This document shows positions 52,680 through 64,000 of a stretch of DNA of 64,000 nt, in pieces (position 1 is the stretch's first letter; the number at the start of each line of letters is the position of its first letter). Origin of the DNA: Auanema rhodensis (lineage: Eukaryota; Nematoda; Chromadorea; Rhabditida; Rhabditidae); NCBI GenBank assembly GCA_964057225.1, contig OZ059900.1, positions 4,598,501 to 4,662,500 on the forward strand, written 5' to 3'. The position numbers and the translations under genes are program-made. The notes beneath the pieces were generated by a model. That model was not told the origin of the DNA. It made no database searches and saw only the letters and a program-made list of their open reading frames with translations.

Positions 52680-54967
52680 CGGTATCCGAGTTACAAATCA
52701 AGATCACTTTCTTTGGATACTTAGGTGGTATAGCTACCTGTTCACAAAAAATTGGAAGTCCTGGTTACCATGCATGAAACCCATTAAGATTGTGTTTCTA
52801 GACTAATATGACCATGATGACTTCATTAAATTTCACAGTATTCTTCTATCTTCAACGGTATCCGAGTTACAAATCAAGATCACTTTCTTTGGATACTTAG
52901 GTGGTATAGCTACCTGTTCACAAAAAATTGGACGTCTTGGTTACCATGCATCAAACCCATTAAGATTGTGTTTCTAGACTAATATGACCATGATGACTTC
53001 ATTAAATTTCACAGTATTCTTCTATCTTCAACGGTATCCGAGTTACAAATCAAGATCACTTTCTTTGGATACTTAGGTGGTATAGCTACCTGTTCACAAA
53101 AAATTGGAAGTCCTGGTTACCATGCATCAAACCCATTAAGATTGTGTTTCTAGACTAATATGACCATGATGACTTCATTGAAATTCACAGTATTCTTCTA
53201 TCTTCAACGGTATCCGAGTTACAAATCAAGATCACTTTCTTTGGATACTTAGATGGTATAGCTACCTGTTCACAAAAAATTCGAAGTCTTGGTTACCATG
53301 CATCAAATCCTTTAAGATAGTGTTTCTAGACTAATATAACCATGAGGACTTCATTAAATTTCACAGTCTTCTTCTATCTTCAACGGTATCCGAGTTACAA
53401 ATCAAGATCACTTTCTTTGGATACTTAGGTGATATAGCTACCTGTTCACAAAAAATTGGAAGTCCTGGTTACCATGCATCAAACCCATTAAGATTGTGTT
53501 TCTAGACTAATATGACCATGATGACTTCATTGAAATTCACAGTATTCTTCTATCTTCAACGGTATCCGAGTTACAAATCAAGATCACTTTCTTTGGATAC
53601 TTAGGTGGTATAGCTACCTGTTCACAAAAAATTGGAAGTCCTGGTTACCATGCATCAAACCCATTAAGATTGTGTTTCTAGACTAATATAACCATGGGAA
53701 ATTCATTTAAGTTCACAGTAGTCTTCTATCTTTAACGGTATCCGAGTTACAAATCAAGATCACTTTCTTTGGATACTTAGGTGGTATAGCTACCTGTTCA
53801 CAAAAAATTGGAAGTCCTGGTTACCATGCATCAAACCCATTAAGATTGTGTTTCTAGACTAATATAACCATGGGAAATTCATTTAAGTTCACAGTAGTCT
53901 TCTATCTTCAACGGTATCCGAGTTACAAATCAAGATCACTTTCTTTGGATACTTAGGTGGTATAGCTACCTGTTCACAAAAAATTGGAAGTCCTGGTTAC
54001 CATGCATGAAACCCATTAAGATTGTGTTTCTAGACTAATATGACCATGATGACTTCATTAAATTTCACAGTATTCTTCTATCTTCAACGGTATCCGAGTT
54101 ACAAATCAAGATCACTTTCTTTGGATACTTAGGTGGTATAGCTACCTGTTCACAAAAAATTGGACGTCTTGGTTACCATGCATCAAACCCATTAAGATTG
54201 TGTTTCTAGACTAATATGACCATGATGACTTCATTAAATTTCACAGTATTCTTCTATCTTCAACGGTATCCGAGTTACAAATCAAGATCACTTTCTTTGG
54301 ATACTTAGGTGGTATAGCTACCTGTTCACAAAAAATTGGAAGTCCTGGTTACCATGCATCAAACCCATTAAGATTGTGTTTCTAGACTAATATGACCATG
54401 ATGACTTCATTGAAATTCACAGTATTCTTCTATCTTCAACGGTATCCGAGTTACAAATCAAGATCACTTTCTTTGGATACTTAGATGGTATAGCTACCTG
54501 TTCACAAAAAATTCGAAGTCTTGGTTACCATGCATCAAATCCTTTAAGATAGTGTTTCTAGACTAATATAACCATGAGGACTTCATTAAATTTCACAGTC
54601 TTCTTCTATCTTCAACGGTATCCGAGTTACAAATCAAGATCACTTTCTTTGGATACTTAGGTGATATAGCTACCTGTTCACAAAAAATTGGAAGTCCTGG
54701 TTACCATGCATCAAACCCATTAAGATTGTGTTTCTAGACTAATATGACCATGATGACTTCATTGAAATTCACAGTATTCTTCTATCTTCAACGGTATCCG
54801 AGTTACAAATCAAGATCACTTTCTTTGGATACTTAGGTGGTATAGCTACCTGTTCACAAAAAATTGGAAGTCCTGGTTACCATGCATCAAACCCATTAAG
54901 ATTGTGTTTCTAGACTAATATAACCATGGGAAATTCATTTAAGTTCACAGTAGTCTTCTATCTTTAA
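52680..54967 (+). repeat. 7-monomer HOR (1232 bp) with six matching units per copy
   Basis: Units 52680-53735 recur as 53912-54967. Shared rare markers include GCATGAAACCC (52776 and 54008), CTTAGATGG (53251 and 54483) and the ACAGTCTTC tail following ATGAGGACTTC, all 1232 bp apart. The seventh unit differs: 53736 is a GGGAAATTC unit, whereas 54968 begins the 3-mer trio. Confidence 0.9.
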
Positions 54968-57607
54968 CGGTATCCGAGTTACAAATCAAGATCACTTTCT
55001 TTGGATACTTAGGTGGTATAGCTACCTGTTCACAAAAAATTGGAAGTCTTGGTTACCATGCATCAAATCCTTTAAGATAGTGTTTCTAGACTAATATAAC
55101 CATGGGGACTTCATTAAATTTCACAGTATTCTTTTATCTTTAACGGTATCCGAGTTACAAATCAAGATCACTTTCTTTGGATACTTAGGTGGTATAGCTA
55201 CCTGTTCACAAAAAATTGGAAGTCCTGGTTACCATGCATCAAACCCATTAAGATTGTGTTTCTAGACTAATATGACCATGAGAAATTCATTTAAGTTCAC
55301 AGTATTCTTCTATCTTTAACGGTATCCGAGTTACAAATCAAGATCACTTTCTTTGGATACTTAGGTGGTATAGCTACCTGTTCACAAAAAATTGGAAGTC
55401 CTGGTTACCATGCATCAAACCCATTAAGATTGTGTTTCTAGACTAATATGACCATGGGAAATTCATTTAAGTTCACAGTAGTCTTCTATCTTTAACGGTA
55501 TCCGAGTTACAAATCAAGATCACTTTCTTTGGATACTTAGGTGGTATAGCTACCTGTTCACAAAAAATTGGAAGTCCTGGTTACCATGCATCAAACCCAT
55601 TAAGATTGTGTTTCTAGACTAATATGACCATGATGACTTCATTAAATTTCACAGTATTCTTTTATCTTTAACGGTATCCGAGTTACAAATCAAGATCACT
55701 TTCTTTGGATACTTAGGTGATATAGCTACCTGTTCACAAAAAATTGGAAGTCCTGGTTACCATGCATCAAACCCATTAAGATTGTGTTTCTAGACTAATA
55801 TGACCATGATGACTTCATTGAAATTCACAGTATTCTTCTATCTTCAACGGTATCCGAGTTACAAATCAAGATCACTTTCTTTGGATACTTAGGTGGTATA
55901 GCTACCTGTTCACAAAAAATTCGAAGTCTTGGTTACCATGCATCAAATCCTTTAAGATAGTGTTTCTAGACTAATATGACCATGATGACTTCATTGAAAT
56001 TCACAGTATTCTTCTATCTTCAACGGTATCCGAGTTACAAATCAAGATCACTTTCTTTGGATACTTAGGTGGTATAGCTACCTGTTCACAAAAAATTGGA
56101 AGTCCTGGTTACCATGCATCAAACCCATTAAGATTGTGTTTCTAGACTAATATAACCATGGGGACTTCATTAAATTTCACAGTATTCTTTTATCTTCAAC
56201 GGTATCCGAGTTACAAATCAAGATCAATTTCTTTGGATACTTAGGTGGTATAGCTACCTGTTCACAAAAAATTGGAAGTCCTGGTTACCATGCATCAAAC
56301 CCATTAAGATTGTGTTTCTAGACTAATATGACCATGATGACTTCATTAAATTTCACAGTATTCTTCTATCTTCAACGGTATCCGAGTTACAAATCAAGAT
56401 CAATTTCTTTGGATACTTAGGTGGTATAGCTACCTGTTCACAAAAAATTGGACGTCTTGGTTACCATGCATCAAACCCATTAAGATTGTGTTTCTAGACT
56501 AATATGACCATGATGACTTCATTAAATTTCACAGTATTCTTTTATCTTTAACGGTATCCGAGTTACAAATCAAGATCACTTTCTTTGGATACTTAGGTGG
56601 TATAGCTACCTGTTCACAAAAAATTGGAAGTCCTGGTTACCATGCATCAAACCCATTAAGATTGTGTTTCTAGACTAATATGACCATGGGAAATTCATTT
56701 AAGTTCACAGTAGTCTTCTATCTTTAACGGTATCCGAGTTACAAATCAAGATCACTTTCTTTGGATACTTAGGTGGTATAGCTACCTGTTCACAAAAAAT
56801 TGGAAGTCCTGGTTACCATGCATCAAACCCATTAAGATTGTGTTTCTAGACTAATATGACCATGGGAAATTCATTTAAGTTCACAGTAGTCTTCTATCTT
56901 TAACGGTATCCGAGTTACAAATCAAGATCACTTTCTTTGGATACTTAGGTGGTATAGCTACCTGTTCACAAAAAATTGGAAGTCCTGGTTACCATGCATC
57001 AAACCCATTAAGATTGTGTTTCTAGACTAATATGACCATGATGACTTCATTAAATTTCACAGTATTCTTTTATCTTTAACGGTATCCGAGTTACAAATCA
57101 AGATCACTTTCTTTGGATACTTAGGTGGTATAGCTACCTGTTCACAAAAAATTCGAAGTCTTGGTTACCATGCATCAAATCCTTTAAGATAGTGTTTCTA
57201 GACTAATATAACCATGGGGACTTCATTAAATTTCACAGTATTCTTCTATCTTCAACGGTATCCGAGTTACAAATCAAGATCACTTTCTTTGGATACTTAG
57301 GTGGTATAGCTACCTGTTCACAAAAAATTGGACGTCTTGGTTACCATGCATCAAACCCATTAAGATTGTGTTTCTAGACTAATATGACCATGATGACTTC
57401 ATTAAATTTCACAGTATTCTTTTATCTTTAACGGTATCCGAGTTACAAATCAAGATCACTTTCTTTGGATACTTAGGTGGTATAGCTACCTGTTCACAAA
57501 AAATTGGAAGTCCTGGTTACCATGCATCAAACCCATTAAGATTGTGTTTCTAGACTAATATGACCATGATGACTTCATTAAATTTCACAGTATTCTTTTA
57601 TCTTTAA
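54968..57607 (+). repeat. mixed monomers between the 7-mer and the second 11-mer
   Basis: It starts with one copy of the 528-bp trio (54968-55495). Two neighbouring units (56200 and 56376) share GATCAATTTC instead of GATCACTTTC. Two adjacent GGGAAATTC/ACAGTAGTC units lie at 56552 and 56728. No regular HOR is seen. Confidence 0.7.
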
Positions 57608-60600
57608 CGGTATCCGAGTTACAAATCAAGATCACTTTCTTTGGATACTTAGGTGGTATAGCTACCTGTTCACAAAAAATTCGAAGTCTTGGTTACCATG
57701 CATCAAATCCTTTAAGATAGTGTTTCTAGACTAATATAACCATGGGGACTTCATTAAATTTCACAGTATTCTTCTATCTTCAACGGTATCCGAGTTACAA
57801 ATCAAGATCACTTTCTTTGGATACTTAGGTGGTATAGCTACCTCTTCACAAAAAATTGGAAGTCCTGGTTACCATGCATCAAACCCATTAAGATTGTGTT
57901 TCTAGACTAATATGACCATGATGACTTCATTGAAATTCACAGTATTCTTCTATCTTCAACGGTATCCGAGTTACAAATCAAGATCACTTTCTTTGGATAC
58001 TTAGGTGGTATAGCTACCTGTTCACAAAAAATTGGAAGTCCTGGTTACCATGCATCAAACCCATTAAGATAGTGTTTCTAGACTAATATAACCAAGGGGA
58101 CTTCATTAAAATTAACAGTATTCTTCTATCTTCAACGGTATCCGAGTTACAAATCAAGATCACTTTCTTTGGATACTTAGGTGGTATAGCTACCTGTTCA
58201 CAAAAAATTGGAAGTCCTGGTTACCATGCATCAAACCCATTAAGATTGTGTTTCTAGACTAATATGACCATGATGACTTCATTAAATTTCACAGTATTCT
58301 TCTATCTTCAACGGTATCCGAGTTACAAATCAAGATCACTTTCTTTGGATACTTAGGTGGTATAGCTACCTGTTCACAAAAAATTGGAAGTCCTGGTTAC
58401 CATGCATCAAACCCATTAAGATTGTGTTTCTAGACTAATATGACCATGCTGACTTCATTGAAATTCACAGTATTCTTTTATCTTTAACGGTATCCGAGTT
58501 ACAAATCAAGATCACTTTCTTTGGATACTTAGGTGGTATAGCTACCTGTTCACAAAAAATTGGAAGTCCTGGTTACCATGCATCAAACCCATTAAGATTG
58601 TGTTTCTAGACTAATATGACCATGAGAAATTCATTAAATTTCACAGTATTCTTCTATCTTCAACGGTATCCGAGTTACAAATCAAGATCACTTTCTTTGG
58701 ATACTTAGGTGGTATAGCTACCTGTTCACAAAAAATTGGAAGTCTTGGTTACCATGCATCAAATCCTTTAAGATAGTGTTTCTAGACTAATATAACCATG
58801 AGAAATTCATTTAAGTTCACAGTATTCTTCTATCTTTAACGGTATCCGAGTTACAAATCAAGATCACTTTCTTTGGATACTTAGGTGGTATAGCTACCTG
58901 TTCACAAAAAATTGGAAGTCCTGGTTACCATGCATCAAACCCATTAAGATTGTGTTTCTAGACTAATATGACCATGATGACTTCATTAAATTTCACAGTA
59001 TTCTTCTATCTTCAACGGTATCCGAGTTACAAATCAAGATCACTTTCTTTGGATACTTAGGTGGTATAGCTACCTGTTCACAAAAAATTCGAAGTCTTGG
59101 TTACCATGCATCAAATCCTTTAAGATAGTGTTTCTAGACTAATATAACCATGGGGACTTCATTAAATTTCACAGTATTCTTCTGTCTTCAACGGTATCCG
59201 AGTTACAAATCAAGATCACTTTCTTTGGATACTTAGGTGGTATAGCTACCTGTTCACAAAAAATTGGACGTCTTGGTTACCATGCATCAAACCCATTAAG
59301 ATTGTGTTTCTAGACTAATATGACCATGATGACTTCATTAAATTTCACAGTATTCTTTTATCTTTAACGGTATCCGAGTTACAAATCAAGATCACTTTCT
59401 TTGGATACTTAGGTGATATAGCTACCTGTTCACAAAAAATTGGAAGTCCTGGTTACCATGCATCAAACCCATTAAGATTGTGTTTCTAGACTAATATGAC
59501 CATGATGACTTCATTGAAATTCACAGTATTCTTCTATCTTCAACGGTATCCGAGTTACAAATCAAGATCACTTTCTTTGGATACTTAGGTGGTATAGCTA
59601 CCTGTTCACAAAAAATTCGAAGTCTTGGTTACCATGCATCAAATCCTTTAAGATAGTGTTTCTAGACTAATATAACCATGGGGACTTCATTAAATTTCAC
59701 AGTATTCTTCTATCTTCAACGGTATCCGAGTTACAAATCAAGATCACTTTCTTTGGATACTTAGGTGGTATAGCTACCTCTTCACAAAAAATTGGAAGTC
59801 CTGGTTACCATGCATCAAACCCATTAAGATTGTGTTTCTAGACTAATATGACCATGATGACTTCATTGAAATTCACAGTATTCTTCTATCTTCAACGGTA
59901 TCCGAGTTACAAATCAAGATCACTTTCTTTGGATACTTAGGTGGTATAGCTACCTGTTCACAAAAAATTGGAAGTCCTGGTTACCATGCATCAAACCCAT
60001 TAAGATAGTGTTTCTAGACTAATATAACCAAGGGGACTTCATTAAAATTAACAGTATTCTTCTATCTTCAACGGTATCCGAGTTACAAATCAAGATCACT
60101 TTCTTTGGATACTTAGGTGGTATAGCTACCTGTTCACAAAAAATTGGAAGTCCTGGTTACCATGCATCAAACCCATTAAGATTGTGTTTCTAGACTAATA
60201 TGACCATGATGACTTCATTAAATTTCACAGTATTCTTCTATCTTCAACGGTATCCGAGTTACAAATCAAGATCACTCTCTTTGGATACTTAGGTGGTATA
60301 GCTACCTGTTCACAAAAAATTGGAAGTCCTGGTTACCATGCATCAAACCCATTAAGATTGTGTTTCTAGACTAATATGACCATGCTGACTTCATTGAAAT
60401 TCACAGTATTCTTTTATCTTTAACGGTATCCGAGTTACAAATCAAGATCACTTTCTTTGGATACTTAGGTGGTATAGCTACCTGTTCACAAAAAATTGGA
60501 AGTCCTGGTTACCATGCATCAAACCCATTAAGATTGTGTTTCTAGACTAATATGACCATGAGAAATTCATTAAATTTCACAGTATTCTTCTATCTTCAAC

Positions 60601-60775
60601 GGTATCCGAGTTACAAATCAAGATCACTTTCTTTGGATACTTAGGTGGTATAGCTACCTGTTCACAAAAAATTGGAAGTCTTGGTTACCATGCATCAAAT
60701 CCTTTAAGATAGTGTTTCTAGACTAATATAACCATGAGAAATTCATTTAAGTTCACAGTATTCTTCTATCTTTAA
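57608..60775 (+). repeat. 11-monomer spacing duplication, seven matching units
   Basis: Units 57608-58839 recur as 59544-60775, offset 1936 bp. Shared rare markers are ACCTCTTCAC (57841 and 59777), ACCAAGGGG (58092 and 60028) and GCTGACTTC. Copy 2 alone has CACTCTC near 60273. A partial, rearranged third copy appears at 62712-63943, with GCTGACTTC at 62888 and GAGAAATTCATTAAA at 63416. The HOR length equals that at 44.9 kb but the units differ. Confidence 0.87.
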
Positions 60776-63700
60776 CGGTATCCGAGTTACAAATCAAGAT
60801 CACTTTCTTTGGATACTTAGGTGGTATAGCTACCTGTTCACAAAAAATTGGAAGTCTTGGTTACCATGCATCAAATCCTTTAAGATAGTGTTTCTAGACT
60901 AATATAACCATAGGGACTTCATTAAAATTAACAGTATTCTTTTATCTTCAACGGTATCCGAGTTACAAATCAAGATCACTTTCTTTGGATACTTAGGTGG
61001 TATAGCTACCTGTTCACAAAAAATTGGAAGTCTTGGTTACCATGCATCAAATCCTTTAAGATAGTGTTTCTAGACTAATATGACCATGGGAAATTCATTT
61101 AAGTTCACAGTAGTCTTCTATCTTTAACGGTATCCGAGTTACAAATCAAGATCACTTTCTTTGGATACTTAGGTGGTATAGCTACCTGTTCACAAAAAAT
61201 TGGAAGTCCTGGTTACCATGCATCAAACCCATTAAGATTGTGTTTCTAGACTAATATGACCATGGGAAATTCATTTAAGTTCACAGTAGTCTTCTATCTT
61301 TAACGGTATCCGAGTTACAAATCAAGATCACTTTCTTTGGATACTTAGGTGGTATAGCTACCTGTTCACAAAAAATTGGAAGTCCTGGTTACCATGCATC
61401 AAACCCATTAAGATTGTGTTTCTAGACTAATATGACCATGATGACTTCATTAAATTTCACAGTATTCTTTTATCTTTAACGGTATCCGAGTTACAAATCA
61501 AGATCACTTTCTTTGGATACTTAGGTGATATAGCTACCTGTTCACAAAAAATTGGAAGTCCTGGTTACCATGCATCAAACCCATTAAGATTGTGTTTCTA
61601 GACTAATATGACCATGATGACTTCATTGAAATTCACAGTATTCTTCTATCTTCAACGGTATCCGAGTTACAAATCAAGATCACTTTCTTTGGATACTTAG
61701 GTGGTATAGCTACCTGTTCACAAAAAATTCGAAGTCTTGGTTACCATGCATCAAATCCTTTAAGATAGTGTTTCTAGACTAATATAACCATGGGGACTTC
61801 ATTAAATTTCACAGTATTCTTCTATCTTCAACGGTATCCGAGTTACAAATCAAGATCACTTTCTTTGGATACTTAGGTGGTATAGCTACCTGTTCACAAA
61901 AAATTGGACGTCTTGGTTACCATGCATCAAACCCATTAAGATTGTGTTTCTAGACTAATATGACCATGGGGACTTCTTTAAATTTCACAGTATTCTTCTA
62001 TCTTTAACGGTATCCGAGTTACAAATCAAGATCACTTTCTTTGGATACTTAGGTGATATAGCTACCTGTTCACAAAAAATTGGAAGTCCTGGTTACCATG
62101 CATCAAACCCATTAAGATTGTGTTTCTAGACTAATATGACCATGATGACTTCATTGAAATTCACAGTATTCTTCTATCTTCAACGGTATCCGAGTTACAA
62201 ATCAAGATCACTTTCTTTGGATACTTAGGTGGTATAGCTACCTGTTCACAAAAAATTGGAAGTCTTGGTTACCATGCATCAAACCCATTAAGATTGTGTT
62301 TCTAGACTAATATGACCATGGGGACTTCTTTAAATTTCACAGTATTCTTCTATCTTTAACGGTATCCGAGTTACAAATCAAGATCACTTTCTTTGGATAC
62401 TTAGGTGATATAGCTACCTGTTCACAAAAAATTGGAAGTCCTGGTTACCATGCATCAAACCCATTAAGATTGTGTTTCTAGACTAATATGACCATGATGA
62501 CTTCATTGAAATTCACAGTATTCTTCTATCTTCAACGGTATCCGAGTTACAAATCAAGATCACTTTCTTTGGATACTTAGGTGGTATAGCTACCTGTTCA
62601 CAAAAAATTCGAAGTCTTGGTTACCATGCATCAAATCCTTTAAGATAGTGTTTCTAGACTAATATAACCATGGGGACTTCATTAAATTTCACAGTATTCT
62701 TCTATCTTCAACGGTATCCGAGTTACAAATCAAGATCACTTTCTTTGGATACTTAGGTGGTATAGCTACCTGTTCACAAAAAATTGGAAGTCCTGGTTAC
62801 CATGCATCAAACCCATTAAGATTGTGTTTCTAGACTAATATGACCATGATGACTTCATTAAATTTCACAGTATTCTTCTATCTTCAACGGTATCCGAGTT
62901 ACAAATCAAGATCACTTTCTTTGGATACTTAGGTGGTATAGCTACCTGTTCACAAAAAATTGGAAGTCCTGGTTACCATGCATCAAACCCATTAAGATTG
63001 TGTTTCTAGACTAATATGACCATGCTGACTTCATTGAAATTCACAGTATTCTTTTATCTTTAACGGTATCCGAGTTACAAATCAAGATCACTTTCTTTGG
63101 ATACTTAGGTGGTATAGCTACCTGTTCACAAAAAATTGGAAGTCCTGGTTACCATGCATCAAACCCATTAAGATTGTGTTTCTAGACTAATATGACCATG
63201 ATGACTTCATTGAAATTCACAGTATTCTTCTATCTTCAACGGTATCCGAGTTACAAATCAAGATCACTTTCTTTGGATACTTAGGTGGTATAGCTACCTG
63301 TTCACAAAAAATTGGAAGTCTTGGTTACCATGCATCAAATCCTTTAAGATAGTGTTTCTAGACTAATATAACCATGGGGACTTCATTAAATTTCACAGTA
63401 TTCTTCTATCTTTAACGGTATCCGAGTTACAAATCAAGATCACTTTCCTTGGATACTTAGGTGGTATAGCTACCTGTTCACAAAAAATTGGAAGTCCTGG
63501 TTACCATGCATCAAACCCATTAAGATTGTGTTTCTAGACTAATATGACCATGAGAAATTCATTAAATTTCACAGTATTCTTCTATCTTCAACGGTATCCG
63601 AGTTACAAATCAAGATCACTTTCTTTGGATACTTAGGTGGTATAGCTACCTGTTCACAAAAAATTGGAAGTCTTGGTTACCATGCATCAAATCCTTTAAG

Positions 63701-64000
63701 ATAGTGTTTCTAGACTAATATAACCATGAGAAATTCATTTAAGTTCACAGTATTCTTCTATCTTTAACGGTATCCGAGTTACAAATCAAGATCACTTTCT
63801 TTGGATACTTAGGTGGTATAGCTACCTGTTCACAAAAAATTGGAAGTCCTGGTTACCATGCATCAAACCCATTAAGATTGTGTTTCTAGACTAATATGAC
63901 CATGATGACTTCATTAAATTTCACAGTATTCTTCTATCTTCAACGGTATCCGAGTTACAAATCAAGATCACTTTCTTTGGATACTTAGGTGGTATAGCTA
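60776..64000 (+). repeat. mixed monomers at the right edge, with a 2-mer duplication at 61832-62535
   Basis: A unit with a CTTCTTTAAA tail followed by a GTGATATAG unit with TTCATTGAAA occurs at 61832 and again at 62184; the first of the pair differs (GACGTC versus GAAGTC). The unit at 60776 has ACCATAGGG. The last GACGTC site is at 61907. The array runs off the window mid-monomer. Confidence 0.75.

Larger units (their letters stand above)
1..64000 (+). repeat. 176-bp satellite DNA array, about 364 monomers, all in one orientation
   Basis: The whole window is a head-to-tail tandem repeat. Every stretch inspected carries the same order of boxes: CGGTATCCG, GGATACTTAGGTG, TAGCTACC, CACAAAAAATT, ATGCATC, AGTGTTT, GACTAATAT and ACAGTATTCTT. 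The CGG anchors recur at 176 bp from 12 to 63944; the total is 363 periods plus 44 bp, explained by one 40-bp and four 1-bp insertions. No transposon, strand inversion or unique sequence interrupts it. Because 176 is not a multiple of 3 and each unit has several fixed stop triplets on both strands, no frame can stay open for long, so I call no genes anywhere. Unit length near a nucleosome repeat, purity and HOR structure are typical of centromeric or pericentromeric satellites; that location is inferred. The window contains neither edge of the array. Confidence 0.98.

Noticed and set aside
1-64000. Possible open reading frames in the repeat
   Set aside because: The period is 2 modulo 3, so any reading frame cycles through all three phases within three units and meets fixed stops such as TAG in CTTAGG and TAGAC; short open stretches recur identically in every unit and have no coding character.
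1-64000. CRISPR-like repeat and spacer pattern
   Set aside because: The segments between conserved boxes are not unique: they are a handful of alleles repeated many times, the period is 176 bp, and no cas genes are present.
1-64000. CENP-B box or telomere-type repeats
   Set aside because: No stretch fits the CENP-B core pattern (TTCG, then A, then CGGG at fixed spacing). CTTAGGTGG and CTTCGGATAC only superficially resemble TTTAGGG or part of the box and occur once per unit.
1-64000. Repeat structure as an assembly artefact
   Set aside because: I cannot exclude local collapse or expansion, but graded variant differences between copies and consistent whole-monomer offsets argue for real sequence; read-depth and long-read spanning would decide.

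Overview
The window is one uninterrupted tandem satellite DNA array. A roughly 176-bp, AT-rich monomer (about 35% GC in the copy at 12-187) repeats head to tail on a single strand from base 1 to base 64000. I see no gene, RNA gene, transposable element, strand switch or non-satellite sequence, and both window edges fall inside monomers, so neither array boundary is present. Using the near-invariant CGGTATCCG site as a ruler, the first anchor is at 12 and the last at 63944. That distance is exactly 363 x 176 bp plus 44 bp, and the 44 bp is fully explained by one 40-bp partial-monomer insertion (about 11969-12008) and four single-C insertions (14220, 15629, 23902, 24607).

The most likely setting is a eukaryotic (peri)centromere. 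A plant of the Brassicaceae is my best guess. The unit length matches the 176-bp class of centromeric satellites known in Brassica, and the AGTGTTT...AATATGAC segment resembles, from memory, the reverse complement of the Arabidopsis 178-180-bp centromere repeat. I could not run a search, so the species and centromere assignment are inference.

Layout: 1-2.8 kb holds monomers with the ACACAATA variant; 2.8-4.9 kb has small 3-mer and 2-mer duplications; 5.6-8.5 kb is an 8-monomer higher-order repeat (HOR, 1408 bp) in two copies with partial copies further on; 11.8 kb has the 216-bp odd monomer. A long segment D1 (about 12.88-20.33 kb), containing a second, unrelated 8-mer HOR, is repeated as D2 (about 22.56-29.48 kb). 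Between them lies V (20.33-22.56 kb), 13 monomers of a clearly divergent subfamily. From 29.5 kb on the array is a mosaic of local HORs: 7- and 14-monomer spacings (28.9-32.6 kb), a 6-mer cassette (36.7-38.8 kb), a 9-mer duplication (38.2-41.1 kb), an 11-mer (44.9-48.8 kb), a 3-mer (49-52.2 kb), a 7-mer (52.7-55 kb) and another 11-mer (57.6-60.8 kb). A GACGTC-bearing variant is confined to 34.3-61.9 kb, and ACACAATA variants to the first 26 kb.

Nothing here encodes a protein system. The interest is in array evolution: an intact duplication pair interrupted by a foreign subfamily, a monomer in which an unequal crossover can be mapped to about 55 bp, an insertion joined at microhomology, and short inverted repeats that are kept in the main family but replaced in the divergent one.
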